Shown: positions 53,930 through 63,479 of the stretch, piece after piece
Layout of the letters: each line of letters opens with the position of its first letter
Position numbering within the stretch: position 1 is the first letter of the stretch
NCBI GenBank assembly: GCA_038321965.1
Contig: JBBQFL010000004.1
Location: forward strand, 112,231 to 176,230
Length of the DNA stretch: 64,000 nucleotides
Reading direction: 5' to 3'
Source of the DNA: UKL13-2 sp038321965
GTDB taxonomy: Bacteria; Pseudomonadota; Gammaproteobacteria; Burkholderiales; Usitatibacteraceae
Made by a program: the position numbers and the translations under genes
The notes under the pieces: generated by a model
Database searches by the model: none
What the model saw: the letters and a program-made list of their open reading frames with translations, nothing else
What the model was told of the DNA's origin: nothing

Positions 53930-54391
53930 TCAGCGCTCTAAATTCGCAGACGGCGAGCGAAGCGCCTCAACGTCCGCACGATCTTTGGTACGCCCCGTTG
54001 CCAATTTGTTTCGAATCAAATCGTCCACCGAAATCACTGGCAATCTAAGGTCACCAATCTCGAAATGAACTTGGTTTGAGAAGGCCTCGGCAAAGGTAAT
54101 TCCGTCGATTGTCGTCAGCAAATCAATGCGCGCGGGCGGATAGCCCAACTGCACCATCGCTTGAGGCTCCAGAAAATCCTGTGCCTCAATTCCAACCGAT
54201 GCGAAACCAAATGCGTCGAGCGCGTGAATCAACCGCGTCACATTCACCGGATCGGGTTGCACCCAAATGTCAAGATCGCCGGTATATCGAGGCCGCCCGT
54301 GCATCGCCAGCGCGTGCGCACCGACCACCAGGAAATCAACCTTGTTTGAGAGTAGTAACTCGATAAACTCTTTGAAGTCTTTGTTCAGCAA
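53930..54391 (-). CDS. MNT-type nucleotidyltransferase (AbiEii/DUF6036-like)
   Basis: 153 residues from TTG 54391, chosen because GGAGG lies 9 bp upstream; the frame is open to 54478 without similarity. The nucleotidyltransferase core is VDFLVVGAHALAMHGRPRYTGDLDIWV, with the metal-binding DLD pair, followed by a helical region with the third acidic residue in ARIDLLTTIDG. It overlaps the 3' end of the small gene at 54336-54539 by 56 bp. This two-gene arrangement is common and resembles antitoxin/toxin or addiction-like modules; activity is not shown. Confidence 0.75.
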   Translation of the reverse strand: MLNKDFKEFIELLLSNKVDFLVVGAHALAMHGRPRYTGDLDIWVQPDPVNVTRLIHALDAFGFASVGIEAQDFLEPQAMVQLGYPPARIDLLTTIDGITFAEAFSNQVHFEIGDLRLPVISVDDLIRNKLATGRTKDRADVEALRSPSANLER

Positions 54392-54539
54392 GCGGCAAAG
54401 CCTCCATGACAGGTCGACGCAGCGCCTCAACGGCCGCAAGCCGCTCTTCCACCGGTCGCGACAACCAATATGCCACATCGCGCACGTCGTCGTTCGCTTC
54501 GTGCAATGTGGTCTTGCGAATTACCTTTGCGATGGCCAT
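54336..54539 (-). CDS. Small partner protein of the nucleotidyltransferase
   Basis: 67 residues from ATG 54539; the frame is open further upstream to 54698 but only this part resembles the known family. The core DDVRDVAYWLSRPVEERLAAVEALRRP and the end RLQRVYRVTTL match the small proteins (DDxxYWxSRPPEERIAAVExLRR, RLxRVxRV) often found directly before MNT-type nucleotidyltransferases. The 56-bp overlap with the partner implies co-translation. It may be a regulator, target or antitoxin-like protein. Confidence 0.7.
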   Translation of the reverse strand: MAIAKVIRKTTLHEANDDVRDVAYWLSRPVEERLAAVEALRRPVMEALPLAEQRLQRVYRVTTLKQG

Positions 54540-54777
54540 GTGGCATTTTCGCATGTGGGAAAAGCAGTGGCAATGGCACACATGGCTTTCAGCTAATTGA
54601 AAACCTTCGCAATGAAATTCACAGATTGACATTCCACGCGCCTCTCCAAGAGATTTCGGCCTGCGAACCGCGCCACTGCTAGTATTTTGTGAATTCATGC
54701 GTGGGCTTTGTACTCACACATACAAACCGCGCGTGAACAGCAAACCATCTCTCTAGCCTATTTTGTACAATGCCGAT

Positions 54778-56376
54778 ATGCCCTCTAAATTTTCCCGCGC
54801 CTGCTACCACCATCGCGCTGCGCTTATCGTCGCACTCACATTTATCCTTCAGCTTGGTTCCTGCGGCGGTGGCGGTGGAGGTAACTCCACAACCGGTCCG
54901 AATACGCCGCCCGCAATACCGCCAACGGCGACCGGTCCAGCGTGGTGGGGCTTCGGCCGCGACGCACAGCATTCTGCTGTTGGCACTATCGCTACTCAGC
55001 CACTCGCGCGTCTGATCTGGCAAATGGCGATCGATTTGGCGCCACAGTATTCGGGCACTGCATTGTTCATCCACTATGGCTCGCCGGTTATCACGCAAAA
55101 AAATACCGTGATCGTGCCGGTGAAAACCACGGCCACCGGCAATTTCCGCATCGAAGCGCGCAGCGGCACCAATGGTGTGACGCTTTGGACCGCCGCCAGC
55201 GACTACGTCCTGCCCACACAGCAAAGCTGGACGCCAAGCTACAACCTGACACTGACGAACGGCAATAGACTCTATGCAGCCGGTGCCGGCGGTAAATTGC
55301 TTTACCGTGACGATGCTGACAGCACCAGCGCTACGTTGCAAACGGCATTTTTCTATGGCGCCGATACCTACAACGCGTCGCGTAGCACGTACGATCAGAA
55401 TGTCATCATCAACACGCCGCTCACGGCCGATAGCGCCGGCAATATTTATTTCGGCTTCATCGTCAATGCGGCCAACCCGGTAAATCTGGTGAGCGGTATT
55501 GTACGAGTAGGTGCGGACGGGCGCGGTACGTGGGTGAGTGCAGCGGCCGCAGCGGCTGACGCAGCGATACAAAAAGTCGCCACCAATAGCGCTCCGGCCG
55601 TATCGCTCGATGGTCGCACCGTCTACGTCGCAGTCAACACGCCGCAAACTCCCATCTGGTCCAACGGCTATCTGTTGGCGCTCGACAGCACTACCCTTGC
55701 GACGCGCAGCAAAGTCCGATTAGTGGACCCCAACACAAACGTTGCCGCCTGGATCAACGATAACGGCACCGCCTCGCCCATGGTTGGGCCCGATGGCGAT
55801 GTGTACTTCGGCGTACTCGAATCGAATCCGCCATCACACAATTTCACCGGCTGGATGCTGCATTACGACGCCACGCTTGCACAGGTAAAAACACCAGGTG
55901 CATTCGGCTGGGACGACACCGCCTCGGTCGTTCCGCGTGCGATGGTGCCGGGATACAGCGGAAATTCAAGTTACCTTTTGCTCACCAAATACAACAATTA
56001 CGGTGGCGTGGGCACCGGCGACGGCAAGAATCGCGTTGCCATCCTCGACCCGAATCAAACGCAGATCAATCCCAATACCGGTGTGCCGGTCATGAAAGAA
56101 GTCGTCACGATGCTCGGCCCCACCGCGGATCCCGGCTACCCCGGCGGGGTGATGGAGTGGTGCATCAATACTGCTGCCGTCGACCCGCTCACCAAATCGG
56201 TACTGGTCAACAGCGAAGACGGCTACCTCTATCGCTGGGATCTTTCGGTCAATCAGTTCACCGAACGCATCCGCCTCAACAGCGGGATTGCACAGTCGTA
56301 TACGCCGACGGCGATCGGGCCGGACGGTGCGGTGTATTCGATCAATAATGCGGTACTGTTTGCGGTGGGTCGCTGA
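54778..56376 (+). CDS. Propeller-type lipoprotein of unknown function
   Basis: 532 residues from ATG 54778. A lipoprotein signal ends in LQLGSCGGGGGGN: the lipid-modified Cys is followed by a Gly tract and a Thr/Pro linker (TGPNTPPAIPPTATGPAWWG). The rest is strand-rich with PQQ/quinoprotein-like blade motifs (GRDAQHSAVGTIATQPLARLIWQ, ADSAGNIYFGFIV, SLDGRTVYVAVN, GPDGDVYFGVLES, NSEDGYLYRWDLS). It resembles BamB-like or outer-membrane-anchored PQQ-fold proteins without an enzyme signature. Function unknown. Confidence 0.65.
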   Translation: MPSKFSRACYHHRAALIVALTFILQLGSCGGGGGGNSTTGPNTPPAIPPTATGPAWWGFGRDAQHSAVGTIATQPLARLIWQMAIDLAPQYSGTALFIHYGSPVITQKNTVIVPVKTTATGNFRIEARSGTNGVTLWTAASDYVLPTQQSWTPSYNLTLTNGNRLYAAGAGGKLLYRDDADSTSATLQTAFFYGADTYNASRSTYDQNVIINTPLTADSAGNIYFGFIVNAANPVNLVSGIVRVGADGRGTWVSAAAAAADAAIQKVATNSAPAVSLDGRTVYVAVNTPQTPIWSNGYLLALDSTTLATRSKVRLVDPNTNVAAWINDNGTASPMVGPDGDVYFGVLESNPPSHNFTGWMLHYDATLAQVKTPGAFGWDDTASVVPRAMVPGYSGNSSYLLLTKYNNYGGVGTGDGKNRVAILDPNQTQINPNTGVPVMKEVVTMLGPTADPGYPGGVMEWCINTAAVDPLTKSVLVNSEDGYLYRWDLSVNQFTERIRLNSGIAQSYTPTAIGPDGAVYSINNAVLFAVGR

Positions 56377-56489
56377 GTCACTTCGTGCATTGCTATTGGC
56401 CGTCAGACAAAACAGCGTGATCGAAAATTCGTCGTTTTTTTCTTTGCCAGCGCAGCGGGCTGGCTGCTATTTCACTAATCAAGTGCTTC

Positions 56490-56507
56490 GTGTAGTATTC
56501 GCTACAC
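56490..56507 (+). promoter_or_regulatory. Inverted repeat upstream of the RND operon, likely TetR operator
   Basis: GTGTAG-TATTCG-CTACAC: a perfect 6-bp inverted repeat with a 6-bp spacer, 92 bp before the membrane-fusion gene. The only regulator in the cluster is the TetR gene at the operon end, so it is the natural candidate binder. Binding is inferred. Confidence 0.4.
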
Positions 56508-56599
56508 TAATTTCTGATCGTTCGCCGCTCACTGCGTAATGCCGAATTGCGTCAGCAGATGCGTCCCAACCGCTCTTTCCATTCAGTTTTTCTGTGACC

Positions 56600-57784
56600 A
56601 TGACATCGATGTCCAATCCACGTTTATCTATCCAAACTCGCCTGGCCGCGACACATTGCATCGTTCCGGTCGTCATCATGTCGGCTGCTCTCCTCGCCGC
56701 GTGCTCCAAGGCTGACTCGAATGATGCGGCAAAGGCCGCGCCGCCAGCTCTAGCCGTGGCTGCGGTGGTGGTCGCGCCCAAACCAGTACCCATCTTGGTC
56801 GATGCCGTCGGTAGAACCGAGGGCTCGAAGGAAGTAGAAGTGCGAGCCCGGGTAAGCGGCATCGTCCAGAAACAGCTTTACGCGGAAGGCGAAAACGTTC
56901 GCGCTAGTACACCTTTGTATCGGATTGAACGTACGCCCTTCGAGTCAGCGCTCGCCCAAGCCAATGCCGTCCTGAATCAGGACCGCGCCAAACTCGAACA
57001 GGCGAAGCGCGACAACATTCGCTTACTTCCCCTCGTGGCCAAACGCGCCATCAGCCAGCGGGAAGCAGACGACTCTTCAACCAATCTCAAGCAGATTGAA
57101 GCGGCAATCACGTCTACAGAGGCGCGCGTGCGCGACGCCGAGTTGAACCTTTCCTATACTGATGTGACGGCACCTATTTCCGGTATCACCGGGCGCTCGC
57201 AGCGTTCCGAAGGCAGTCTTGTCAATGCGGGGACAGATAACAGTCTACTCACCACGCTCACGCAAACCGATCCGATCTGGGTACGGTTTTCACTTTCAGA
57301 GTCTGAGCACGCGCTGCTTCGCGCCAATTCGAGCAAGCGTACGGAAGTGCGACTGCTGATGAACGATGACCGCGAATATCCAAACAAGGGAAAACTTAAT
57401 TTTGCAGGCTCGACAGTGGATAGCCGTCTTGGCACAGTGCAATTGCGCGCCGAGTTCGCCAATCCTGATCTCACGCTGCTTCCGGGCCAATTCGTGAAAA
57501 CACAATTGATTCTCGGTCTGCGGGATGCCATCGTCGTCCCGCAAAGCGCGGTGACTCAAAATGACCAAGGACGATTCGTCTGGATTGTGGGCCCGGAGTC
57601 AAAAGCGGTTCGGCAAAAAGTGGAAACCGGCCCCTGGGTGGGGCGGGACTGGGTGATCAATAACGGACTAAAGGCCGGTGACGCCGTAATCATCGACAAC
57701 CTCATCAAGCTGAGGCCAGGAACGTTGGTACGCGTAGAAACGCCGCCGGCGCCCGCCGCGACGACCGCCGTTAAGAAGGGCTGA
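56600..57784 (+). CDS. RND efflux membrane-fusion lipoprotein
   Basis: About 394 residues from ATG 56600 (GTG 56594 and ATG 56609 are alternatives). A lipoprotein signal ends in SAALLAACSK. Then the barrel-sandwich lipoyl half-motif VEVRARVSGIVQKQLYAEGENVRAS, an alpha-hairpin (about residues 115-160), the return motif LSYTDVTAPISGITGRS, and beta-barrel and membrane-proximal domains (LTLLPGQFVKTQLIL; IVVPQSAVTQNDQGRFVWIV). It links inner-membrane pump and outer-membrane channel, as AcrA/MexA do. It is the first gene of a three-gene pump operon. Confidence 0.9.
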   Translation: MTSMSNPRLSIQTRLAATHCIVPVVIMSAALLAACSKADSNDAAKAAPPALAVAAVVVAPKPVPILVDAVGRTEGSKEVEVRARVSGIVQKQLYAEGENVRASTPLYRIERTPFESALAQANAVLNQDRAKLEQAKRDNIRLLPLVAKRAISQREADDSSTNLKQIEAAITSTEARVRDAELNLSYTDVTAPISGITGRSQRSEGSLVNAGTDNSLLTTLTQTDPIWVRFSLSESEHALLRANSSKRTEVRLLMNDDREYPNKGKLNFAGSTVDSRLGTVQLRAEFANPDLTLLPGQFVKTQLILGLRDAIVVPQSAVTQNDQGRFVWIVGPESKAVRQKVETGPWVGRDWVINNGLKAGDAVIIDNLIKLRPGTLVRVETPPAPAATTAVKKG

Positions 57785-57792
57785 GCGGCCCC

Positions 57793-60700
57793 ATGAATTC
57801 ACGGTTTTTCATTGAACGCCCTATATTTGCGGGCGTTATTGCGATTGTCATCGTCATCGCAGGTTTGATCTCGGCAACGTTGCTGCCGATCGCGGTCTAT
57901 CCTGAAATTGCCCCTCCCACGGTCACCATCACGACTTCATATCCGGGTGCGAGTGCCGAAACCCTCGCCAAGACCGTGGCAGCGCCGATTGAGGAGCAAC
58001 TGCCCAGCGTAGAGAAGCTGGCGTTTTATAGTTCCAGCTCTTCGTCTAACGGCACGGTCACCATCACGGCAACATTTGAAGTCGGCACCAATATCGACCA
58101 GGCAGTATTTAGTCTGAACAACAAGGTGCAGCTCGCCCTGCCGCGCTTGCCCGAAGACGTACGCCGCAGTGGCGTGACCGTTCAAAAGCGCTCCAATGAC
58201 ATTCTGGTGGTGGTCGCACTACTGTCGCCGGACCTGCGGTTCGACACGCTCTACCTGTCGAATTACTCGTCGATCAACATTGTCGATGAACTCAAGCGCC
58301 TACCCGGTGTTGGTGACGTCACCGTATTTGGTGCACGCGACTACTCGATGCGTGTTTGGTTAAAACCGGACAAGATGGCACAACTGGGGATCACGCCAAG
58401 TGACGTGGCCGCGGCGGTTCGCGCCCAGAATAACCAGTACGCGGCCGGGAAAATCGGTGCGGAGCCTGCGTTGCCGGGACAGAGTATTGTCTACACCGTG
58501 ACCGCGACGGGGCGGCTGATCGAACCCGAAGAGTTCGGTGAGATCGTGGTGCGCTCCAACGGCGCAAATGGCGTGCTGCGGCTCAAAGACATCGCCCGCA
58601 TCGAGCTCGGCGCGCTGAACTACGACACATCCAATACGCTCAATGGCAAGCCCAATATTGGGATGGGGGTATTTCTTCAATCCGGTGCGAATGCACTTGA
58701 CACAGCCAATGCTGTGCGAAAGCGGATGGACGAACTCAAATCTGCCTTCCCGGACGGTGTGCAATACGCGATTCCATTCGATACGACGAAATTTGTGCAG
58801 TCGTCGATAAAGGAAGTCGTCATTACGATATTTGAAGCAGCCGTTCTGGTCATACTGGTTGTATTCCTCTTTTTGCAGACCGTACGTGCCACGCTGATTC
58901 CTGTCATCGTCGTGCCCATCTCGTTGATTGGCACGTTCGCTGGATTGTGGATGGTGGGATTTACCATCAACACGCTGACCATGTTCGCAATGGTATTGGC
59001 AATCGGCATCGTCGTCGATGATGCGATCGTCGTGCTGGAAAACGTCGAACGATTGATGCGGGACCACAAGATGCCGCCCTTCGAGGCGGCCGTCGAGGCC
59101 ATGCGTGAAGTGTCGGGCGCGGTGGTTGCCATCGTTCTGGTGTTGTGTGCGGTATTTGTCCCGGTTGCGTTTTTGGGCGGTATCGCTGGGTCGATGTACC
59201 GGCAATTCGCATTGACGGTGGCATTTTCCGTGGCCATCTCAGGATTCATGGCGCTTACTCTCACGCCTGCGCTGTGCGCGATCCTGCTTAAAAGCGCGGA
59301 CCACGATTCCAAACTTTTCCGGCCGTTCAATCGCGGCTTTAGCTGGCTGACGGCAAAGTTCCTCGGCGCAGTTAGTCTCACGCTCAAGCGCCGTCTCGGC
59401 GCATTTCTGGTCTTTCTGGCGATCATCGCCATGGCCGTGGCAATGTTTTTGCGCATACCAGGCAGTTTCGTGCCGCCCGAAGATCAAGGCATTCTCTACG
59501 GCTCAGTGCAACTTCCTGATGGCGCAACGTTAGAGCGCACGTTGAAAACCACCAAAATAATGCAAGAGATGATCAGTGAAATGCCGGCCGTTGAAAACGT
59601 ACTGGTGATTAACGGCTTCGACCTGATTGGTGGTGGCAACAAGACCAATGCGGCGACCATGTTTATTCCGCTGAAGAATTGGGAAGACCGTGAACAGTCG
59701 GCCTCGCAGGTAGTGGCCGATATCACACGCAAAGGCGCAACGTTGAAAGACGGCATCGCGCTTGCCTTTAATCCACCGACCATTCGCGGTATCGGGCAGG
59801 CTGGCGGCTTTGAAGTCTACGTGCAGAGTCGTACCAGCGCAGACCCGAAGCGTCTCTCGGAAGTAACGCAATCCTTTATGGCTGATCTGGCCAAGCAGCC
59901 TTCGCTGGCCGCTATCAACTCGTTTTATCGGCCCACCACGCCGCAGCTAAGAGTGGAAGTGAATCGTGAAAAATCCATCTCGCTCGGTGTGCCGGTGTCG
60001 GATGTGTTTGATGCCCTGCAGAGCACCATGGGCACGCTGTACGTGAACGACTTCAACAAGTTTGGCCGTACCTATCGCGTCAATATTCAAGCTGACTCAC
60101 AATTCCGCGCCAAGGCTGAAGACCTGGGCAACGTGTATGTGCGATCTTCAACGACGGGTGAAATGATCCCCCTCAAAGCGGTCATCACCATATCCAACCT
60201 GACTGGCCCTGAACAGCTCGATCGCTACAATGGATTTCTCGCCGCCAAAGTATTGGGTGGCGGCAAACCGGGTGTGAGTTCCGGAGACGCCATTCGCGCG
60301 GTTGAGAATGTCGCCGCCGCCAATCTGCCCGAGGGTTACCAGATCGCCTGGACCGGACAAGCGTTCCAGGAAAAGCGTGCAAGCAGTTCCTCCATCTATG
60401 CGTTCGTGTTCGCAATCGTCATGGTGTTCCTGATTCTGGCGGCACTCTATGAGCGTTGGTTACTGCCTTTGTCGGTGTTGCTCGCGGTACCCTTTGCGGT
60501 GGCCGGCGCGCTGGCCTTCGTCACGTTGCGCGGTATGGAAAACGACATCTACTTCCAGATCGGGCTGGTGGTGTTGATCGGTCTAGCGGCCAAGAACGCG
60601 ATCCTGATTGTCGAGTTCGCGCAACAAGCTTATCTGGAAGGGATGTCGCCGATCGATGCGGCGATGCAGGCGGCGAGGCTGCGGTTTCGGCCGATCATTA

Positions 60701-60933
60701 TGACATCTCTGGCATTTGTTCTTGGCGTCGTACCGCTAGTGTTCGCAGGCGGCGCAGGGGCGAGTGCCAGAAAGTCCATGGGCACCGGGGTGTTCGGCGG
60801 CATGATCATCGCCACGTTTGTCGCCACCATCTTCATACCCCTGTTTTTTGTCATGGCGAGCCGCTCGCGTCGAAAGCCAGGATCGCCGGCGCAACAAATA
60901 GCCGAAAAGACGCCGCTGGGGCAAGAACGATGA
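57793..60933 (+). CDS. RND multidrug efflux permease (HAE1, AcrB-like)
   Basis: 1046 residues, the family length. Opening FFIERPIFAGVIAIVIVIAGLISATLLPIAVYPEIAPP is typical. The proton-relay residues are present: the Asp pair in LAIGIVVDDAIVVLENVERLM and the Lys in LIGLAAKNAILIVEFAQQAY. Twelve membrane helices and two large periplasmic loops. It exports hydrophobic or amphipathic compounds using the proton gradient, assembled with the fusion protein upstream and the outer-membrane factor downstream (ATGA overlap). Substrates unknown. Confidence 0.94.
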   Translation: MNSRFFIERPIFAGVIAIVIVIAGLISATLLPIAVYPEIAPPTVTITTSYPGASAETLAKTVAAPIEEQLPSVEKLAFYSSSSSSNGTVTITATFEVGTNIDQAVFSLNNKVQLALPRLPEDVRRSGVTVQKRSNDILVVVALLSPDLRFDTLYLSNYSSINIVDELKRLPGVGDVTVFGARDYSMRVWLKPDKMAQLGITPSDVAAAVRAQNNQYAAGKIGAEPALPGQSIVYTVTATGRLIEPEEFGEIVVRSNGANGVLRLKDIARIELGALNYDTSNTLNGKPNIGMGVFLQSGANALDTANAVRKRMDELKSAFPDGVQYAIPFDTTKFVQSSIKEVVITIFEAAVLVILVVFLFLQTVRATLIPVIVVPISLIGTFAGLWMVGFTINTLTMFAMVLAIGIVVDDAIVVLENVERLMRDHKMPPFEAAVEAMREVSGAVVAIVLVLCAVFVPVAFLGGIAGSMYRQFALTVAFSVAISGFMALTLTPALCAILLKSADHDSKLFRPFNRGFSWLTAKFLGAVSLTLKRRLGAFLVFLAIIAMAVAMFLRIPGSFVPPEDQGILYGSVQLPDGATLERTLKTTKIMQEMISEMPAVENVLVINGFDLIGGGNKTNAATMFIPLKNWEDREQSASQVVADITRKGATLKDGIALAFNPPTIRGIGQAGGFEVYVQSRTSADPKRLSEVTQSFMADLAKQPSLAAINSFYRPTTPQLRVEVNREKSISLGVPVSDVFDALQSTMGTLYVNDFNKFGRTYRVNIQADSQFRAKAEDLGNVYVRSSTTGEMIPLKAVITISNLTGPEQLDRYNGFLAAKVLGGGKPGVSSGDAIRAVENVAAANLPEGYQIAWTGQAFQEKRASSSSIYAFVFAIVMVFLILAALYERWLLPLSVLLAVPFAVAGALAFVTLRGMENDIYFQIGLVVLIGLAAKNAILIVEFAQQAYLEGMSPIDAAMQAARLRFRPIIMTSLAFVLGVVPLVFAGGAGASARKSMGTGVFGGMIIATFVATIFIPLFFVMASRSRRKPGSPAQQIAEKTPLGQER

Positions 60934-62336
60934 ACACCGCAAAGGCACTGCTCCCCATCGTTACTGCTGCTCTGGTCGTCGGCTGCGCAGTCGGCCCGGA
61001 CTACCAACGTCCTGAGCTTGCGATGCCGACCGCCTATTCAGATACCGTCAAAGGTGTGGAAAAGCCCATCGCGTCCGACTGGTGGACGCAATATGGCGAC
61101 AGCACACTCAATATGCTGGTGGTCGAAGCAATCAAACAAAACGCCGATATCAAGATCGCTGCGGCCCAGATTGAAGAAGCCGAGGCACTTCTCGGTCAGG
61201 CCGATTCGAGTATTTTTCCTGAGATCGATCTGGGTGCCGGTGCAACGCGAACCCGCGTCAGTTCGGCCGCGGCAATACCGACTTTGCCCCCGCTCGTGCG
61301 CAGTGACAAACGCATCGCTGCATCGACATCGTTTGAACTCGATTTTTGGGGAAAACTGCGTCGCGCAACGGAGGCCGCGCGCGCGCAAGTACTGGCGAGC
61401 ACCTACGGCCGCGACGTTGTTCAGTTGACGTTGGTCGGAACCACCGTGCAGGGCTACTTCACCCTGCGATCCCTCGACGCGCAGTTGACGGTACTTGAGA
61501 GCAGTCTGAAAACCCGGGATGAATCTTTGGATGTTGCCCGAAACCGTGCTGCGGCGGGTCTCGCATCGGACCTGGATGTGAATCTCGCTCTGGGCGCACG
61601 TGCAGATACCGCGTCCCAAATCAACGAGCTAGATCGGCAGCGCGCCATCGCCTTGCATCTGTTGGCACTGCTCACGCTTAACGCCAAACTCGATCTGCCG
61701 CGCGGCAATTTACAGTCGCTGCCCATTCCGCCAGCGCCGCCCGTCGGTTTGCCATCTGCCTTGCTCGACCGTCGTCCGGATGTGCGTGCGGCCGAACAAA
61801 GCTTGATCGCAGCGAACGCACAAATTGGGGTCGCCAAAGCCGCGTTGTTTCCGACGCTTTCGCTCACCGGATTATATGGCGGTCAAAGTGCTGCGCTGGA
61901 AAATCTGTTGACCAGCGGCGGTCGAATTTGGTCCGCCGGCTTCGGGTTGGCGTTGCCGATTTTTGATGCAGGTAGAAGTCTGTCAAAACTTGACCAGGTG
62001 GAGGCGCGGCAGCGGCAGTCGCTTTTCGCTTATCAAAAGACCGTTGCCATTGCTTTTCGCGAAGTGGCAGACGCGATTACCAATGTCAATCAATCGGCCA
62101 TTACGGAGACTGCCTTGCAAACCAGGGTGGATGCCACGCGCAACTCCCTTGAACTGGCACAACTCCGCTATGCGTCCGGCTACTCGGCCTACCTCGATGT
62201 GCTCGATGCGCAGCGCTCCGCTAACGACGCCGAACTGTCATTGGTGCGCAATCGGCAAGCTCAACTGGGTTTTTCGATCGACTTCATGAAGTCGCTAGGT
62301 GGTGGCTGGTCGCCAACAGCATTGATCAAGAACTAG
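60930..62336 (+). CDS. Outer-membrane efflux lipoprotein (OprM/NodT family)
   Basis: 468 residues from ATG 60930, overlapping the permease stop by 4 bp; a longer open frame from 60456 is only a shadow of the permease gene. Lipoprotein signal VTAALVVGCAVGPDYQRPEL, then two repeated OEP halves of long helices and strands (SDWWTQYGDSTLNMLV, STSFELDFWGKLRRATEAARAQ, LLDRRPDVRAAEQSLIAANAQIGVAKAALFPTLSLTG, LRYASGYSAYLDVLDAQRS). It forms the TolC-like exit duct of the pump. Confidence 0.93.
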   Translation: MNTAKALLPIVTAALVVGCAVGPDYQRPELAMPTAYSDTVKGVEKPIASDWWTQYGDSTLNMLVVEAIKQNADIKIAAAQIEEAEALLGQADSSIFPEIDLGAGATRTRVSSAAAIPTLPPLVRSDKRIAASTSFELDFWGKLRRATEAARAQVLASTYGRDVVQLTLVGTTVQGYFTLRSLDAQLTVLESSLKTRDESLDVARNRAAAGLASDLDVNLALGARADTASQINELDRQRAIALHLLALLTLNAKLDLPRGNLQSLPIPPAPPVGLPSALLDRRPDVRAAEQSLIAANAQIGVAKAALFPTLSLTGLYGGQSAALENLLTSGGRIWSAGFGLALPIFDAGRSLSKLDQVEARQRQSLFAYQKTVAIAFREVADAITNVNQSAITETALQTRVDATRNSLELAQLRYASGYSAYLDVLDAQRSANDAELSLVRNRQAQLGFSIDFMKSLGGGWSPTALIKN

Positions 62337-62339
62337 TAG

Positions 62340-63026
62340 ATGGTGCATTCCGATCACAAGTCCGCCGTGTCGATACAGAAATGCGCCAACAAGCGGGACG
62401 CTCAACTAGAGAGTCGCTGCCAGCGCTTTGTAGAGGCGGCAGAGAGCCTTTTTCTCGCGCGCGGATTTGCCGGCACTAGCGTCAATGAAATTGTCCGGGT
62501 GGCAGGCGGTTCCCTGACAACGCTCTACACTGCGTTCGGCACCAAAGACGCACTGTTTGTCGCCGTCATGAATCGCCGGGCAGCAACATTGTTTGCCGAC
62601 ATCGTCAACGCCGAAACGCCAGCCACCGACACTACTACCGAACTGCTGGGGCTGGCGACACGCATGCAGGATCACATGCTTTCAGAGAACGCGCTGGCGA
62701 TCTATCGGCTCGCTATCCACGAGGGACCAAAATTCCCGTCGGTCCGAAATGCAGTGTTGCTCAATGGCCTCAATGAGTTTCTGCAGCGACTCGAAGAATA
62801 TTTTGCTGCATTGAAGACGACACAAAAATTGGAGATCGACGATGCCGCACTTGCAGCGGAACATTTCCTCACGCTCGTCCAGGGCCAGCTCCGCACCCGG
62901 GCCGCTTGTGGGGACGCCGACAATGTCACCAAGCAGCAGCGGGACAATCACCTCAAGAAAGCGGTCGATGCATTCCTGCGAATTTATCCTGCGAAACAGG
63001 TTGCGACGCAGTCGACAAAAAAATAA
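62340..63026 (+). CDS. TetR-family transcriptional regulator
   Basis: 228 residues. The N-terminal HTH (VEAAESLFLARGFAGTSVNEIVRVAGGSLTTLYTAFGTKDALFVAVM) is typical of TetR/AcrR. A helical ligand domain (DUF-type TetR_C with LEEYFAALKTTQKLEIDDAALAAEHFLTLVQGQLRTRAA) follows. It starts 3 bp after the outer-membrane factor stop, so it is probably the last gene of the efflux operon, unlike the usual divergent arrangement, and likely controls the operon through the inverted repeat at 56490-56507. Confidence 0.85.
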   Translation: MVHSDHKSAVSIQKCANKRDAQLESRCQRFVEAAESLFLARGFAGTSVNEIVRVAGGSLTTLYTAFGTKDALFVAVMNRRAATLFADIVNAETPATDTTTELLGLATRMQDHMLSENALAIYRLAIHEGPKFPSVRNAVLLNGLNEFLQRLEEYFAALKTTQKLEIDDAALAAEHFLTLVQGQLRTRAACGDADNVTKQQRDNHLKKAVDAFLRIYPAKQVATQSTKK

Positions 63027-63038
63027 GACTTGCCGCGA

Positions 63039-63479
63039 CTATCGCTTGAAGGCAAGCACGAGCACGCCGCCGCCGACCATCAGAATGCCTATCCACTCCC
63101 GGAGATTGGGACGTTCATCGAGAAACCAGAACGCAAAGACGGCCACCAGCAATAGGCTCAATTTATCGATTGGCGCAACTTTTGACGCGTCACCCACTTT
63201 GAGTGCACGAAAGTAGCAAACCCAGGATGCGCCTGTGGCCAGTCCGGACAGGGTCAGAAACAGCCAGGTCTTCTGACTCAATTGAAACGGATTGCTCCAT
63301 TTCCCCGCAAAGAACACGAACAGCGAGAGCACGACAATAATCACCGCCGTCCGTATCAACGTCGCAAAGTCCGAATCCACGCCTGCCAATCCGATCTTGG
63401 CAAATATCGCCGTGAGTGCGGCGAATACGGCGGACAGAATTGCCCAGAAAAACCAGTCATTTATCGATGGCATGGCCAT
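63039..63479 (-). CDS. EamA-type half-size transporter (DMT superfamily)
   Basis: 146 residues with five hydrophobic segments: WFFWAILSAVFAALTAIFAKIGL, TLIRTAVIIVVLSLFVFF, WLFLTLSGLATGASWVCYFRAL, KLSLLLVAVFAFWFLDE and WIGILMVGGGVLVLAF. The WAILSA and ASWVCYFRAL...DKLS motifs are those of the single-EamA subfamily, which works as a dimer. Substrate unknown. It converges with the TetR gene, 12 bp between the stops. Confidence 0.88.
   Translation of the reverse strand: MAMPSINDWFFWAILSAVFAALTAIFAKIGLAGVDSDFATLIRTAVIIVVLSLFVFFAGKWSNPFQLSQKTWLFLTLSGLATGASWVCYFRALKVGDASKVAPIDKLSLLLVAVFAFWFLDERPNLREWIGILMVGGGVLVLAFKR

Noticed and set aside
60456..60929. Long upstream extension of the outer-membrane factor frame (626 codons in total)
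   Set aside because: It overlaps the permease gene in another frame; a lipoprotein signal and an ATGA overlap place the real start at 60930.
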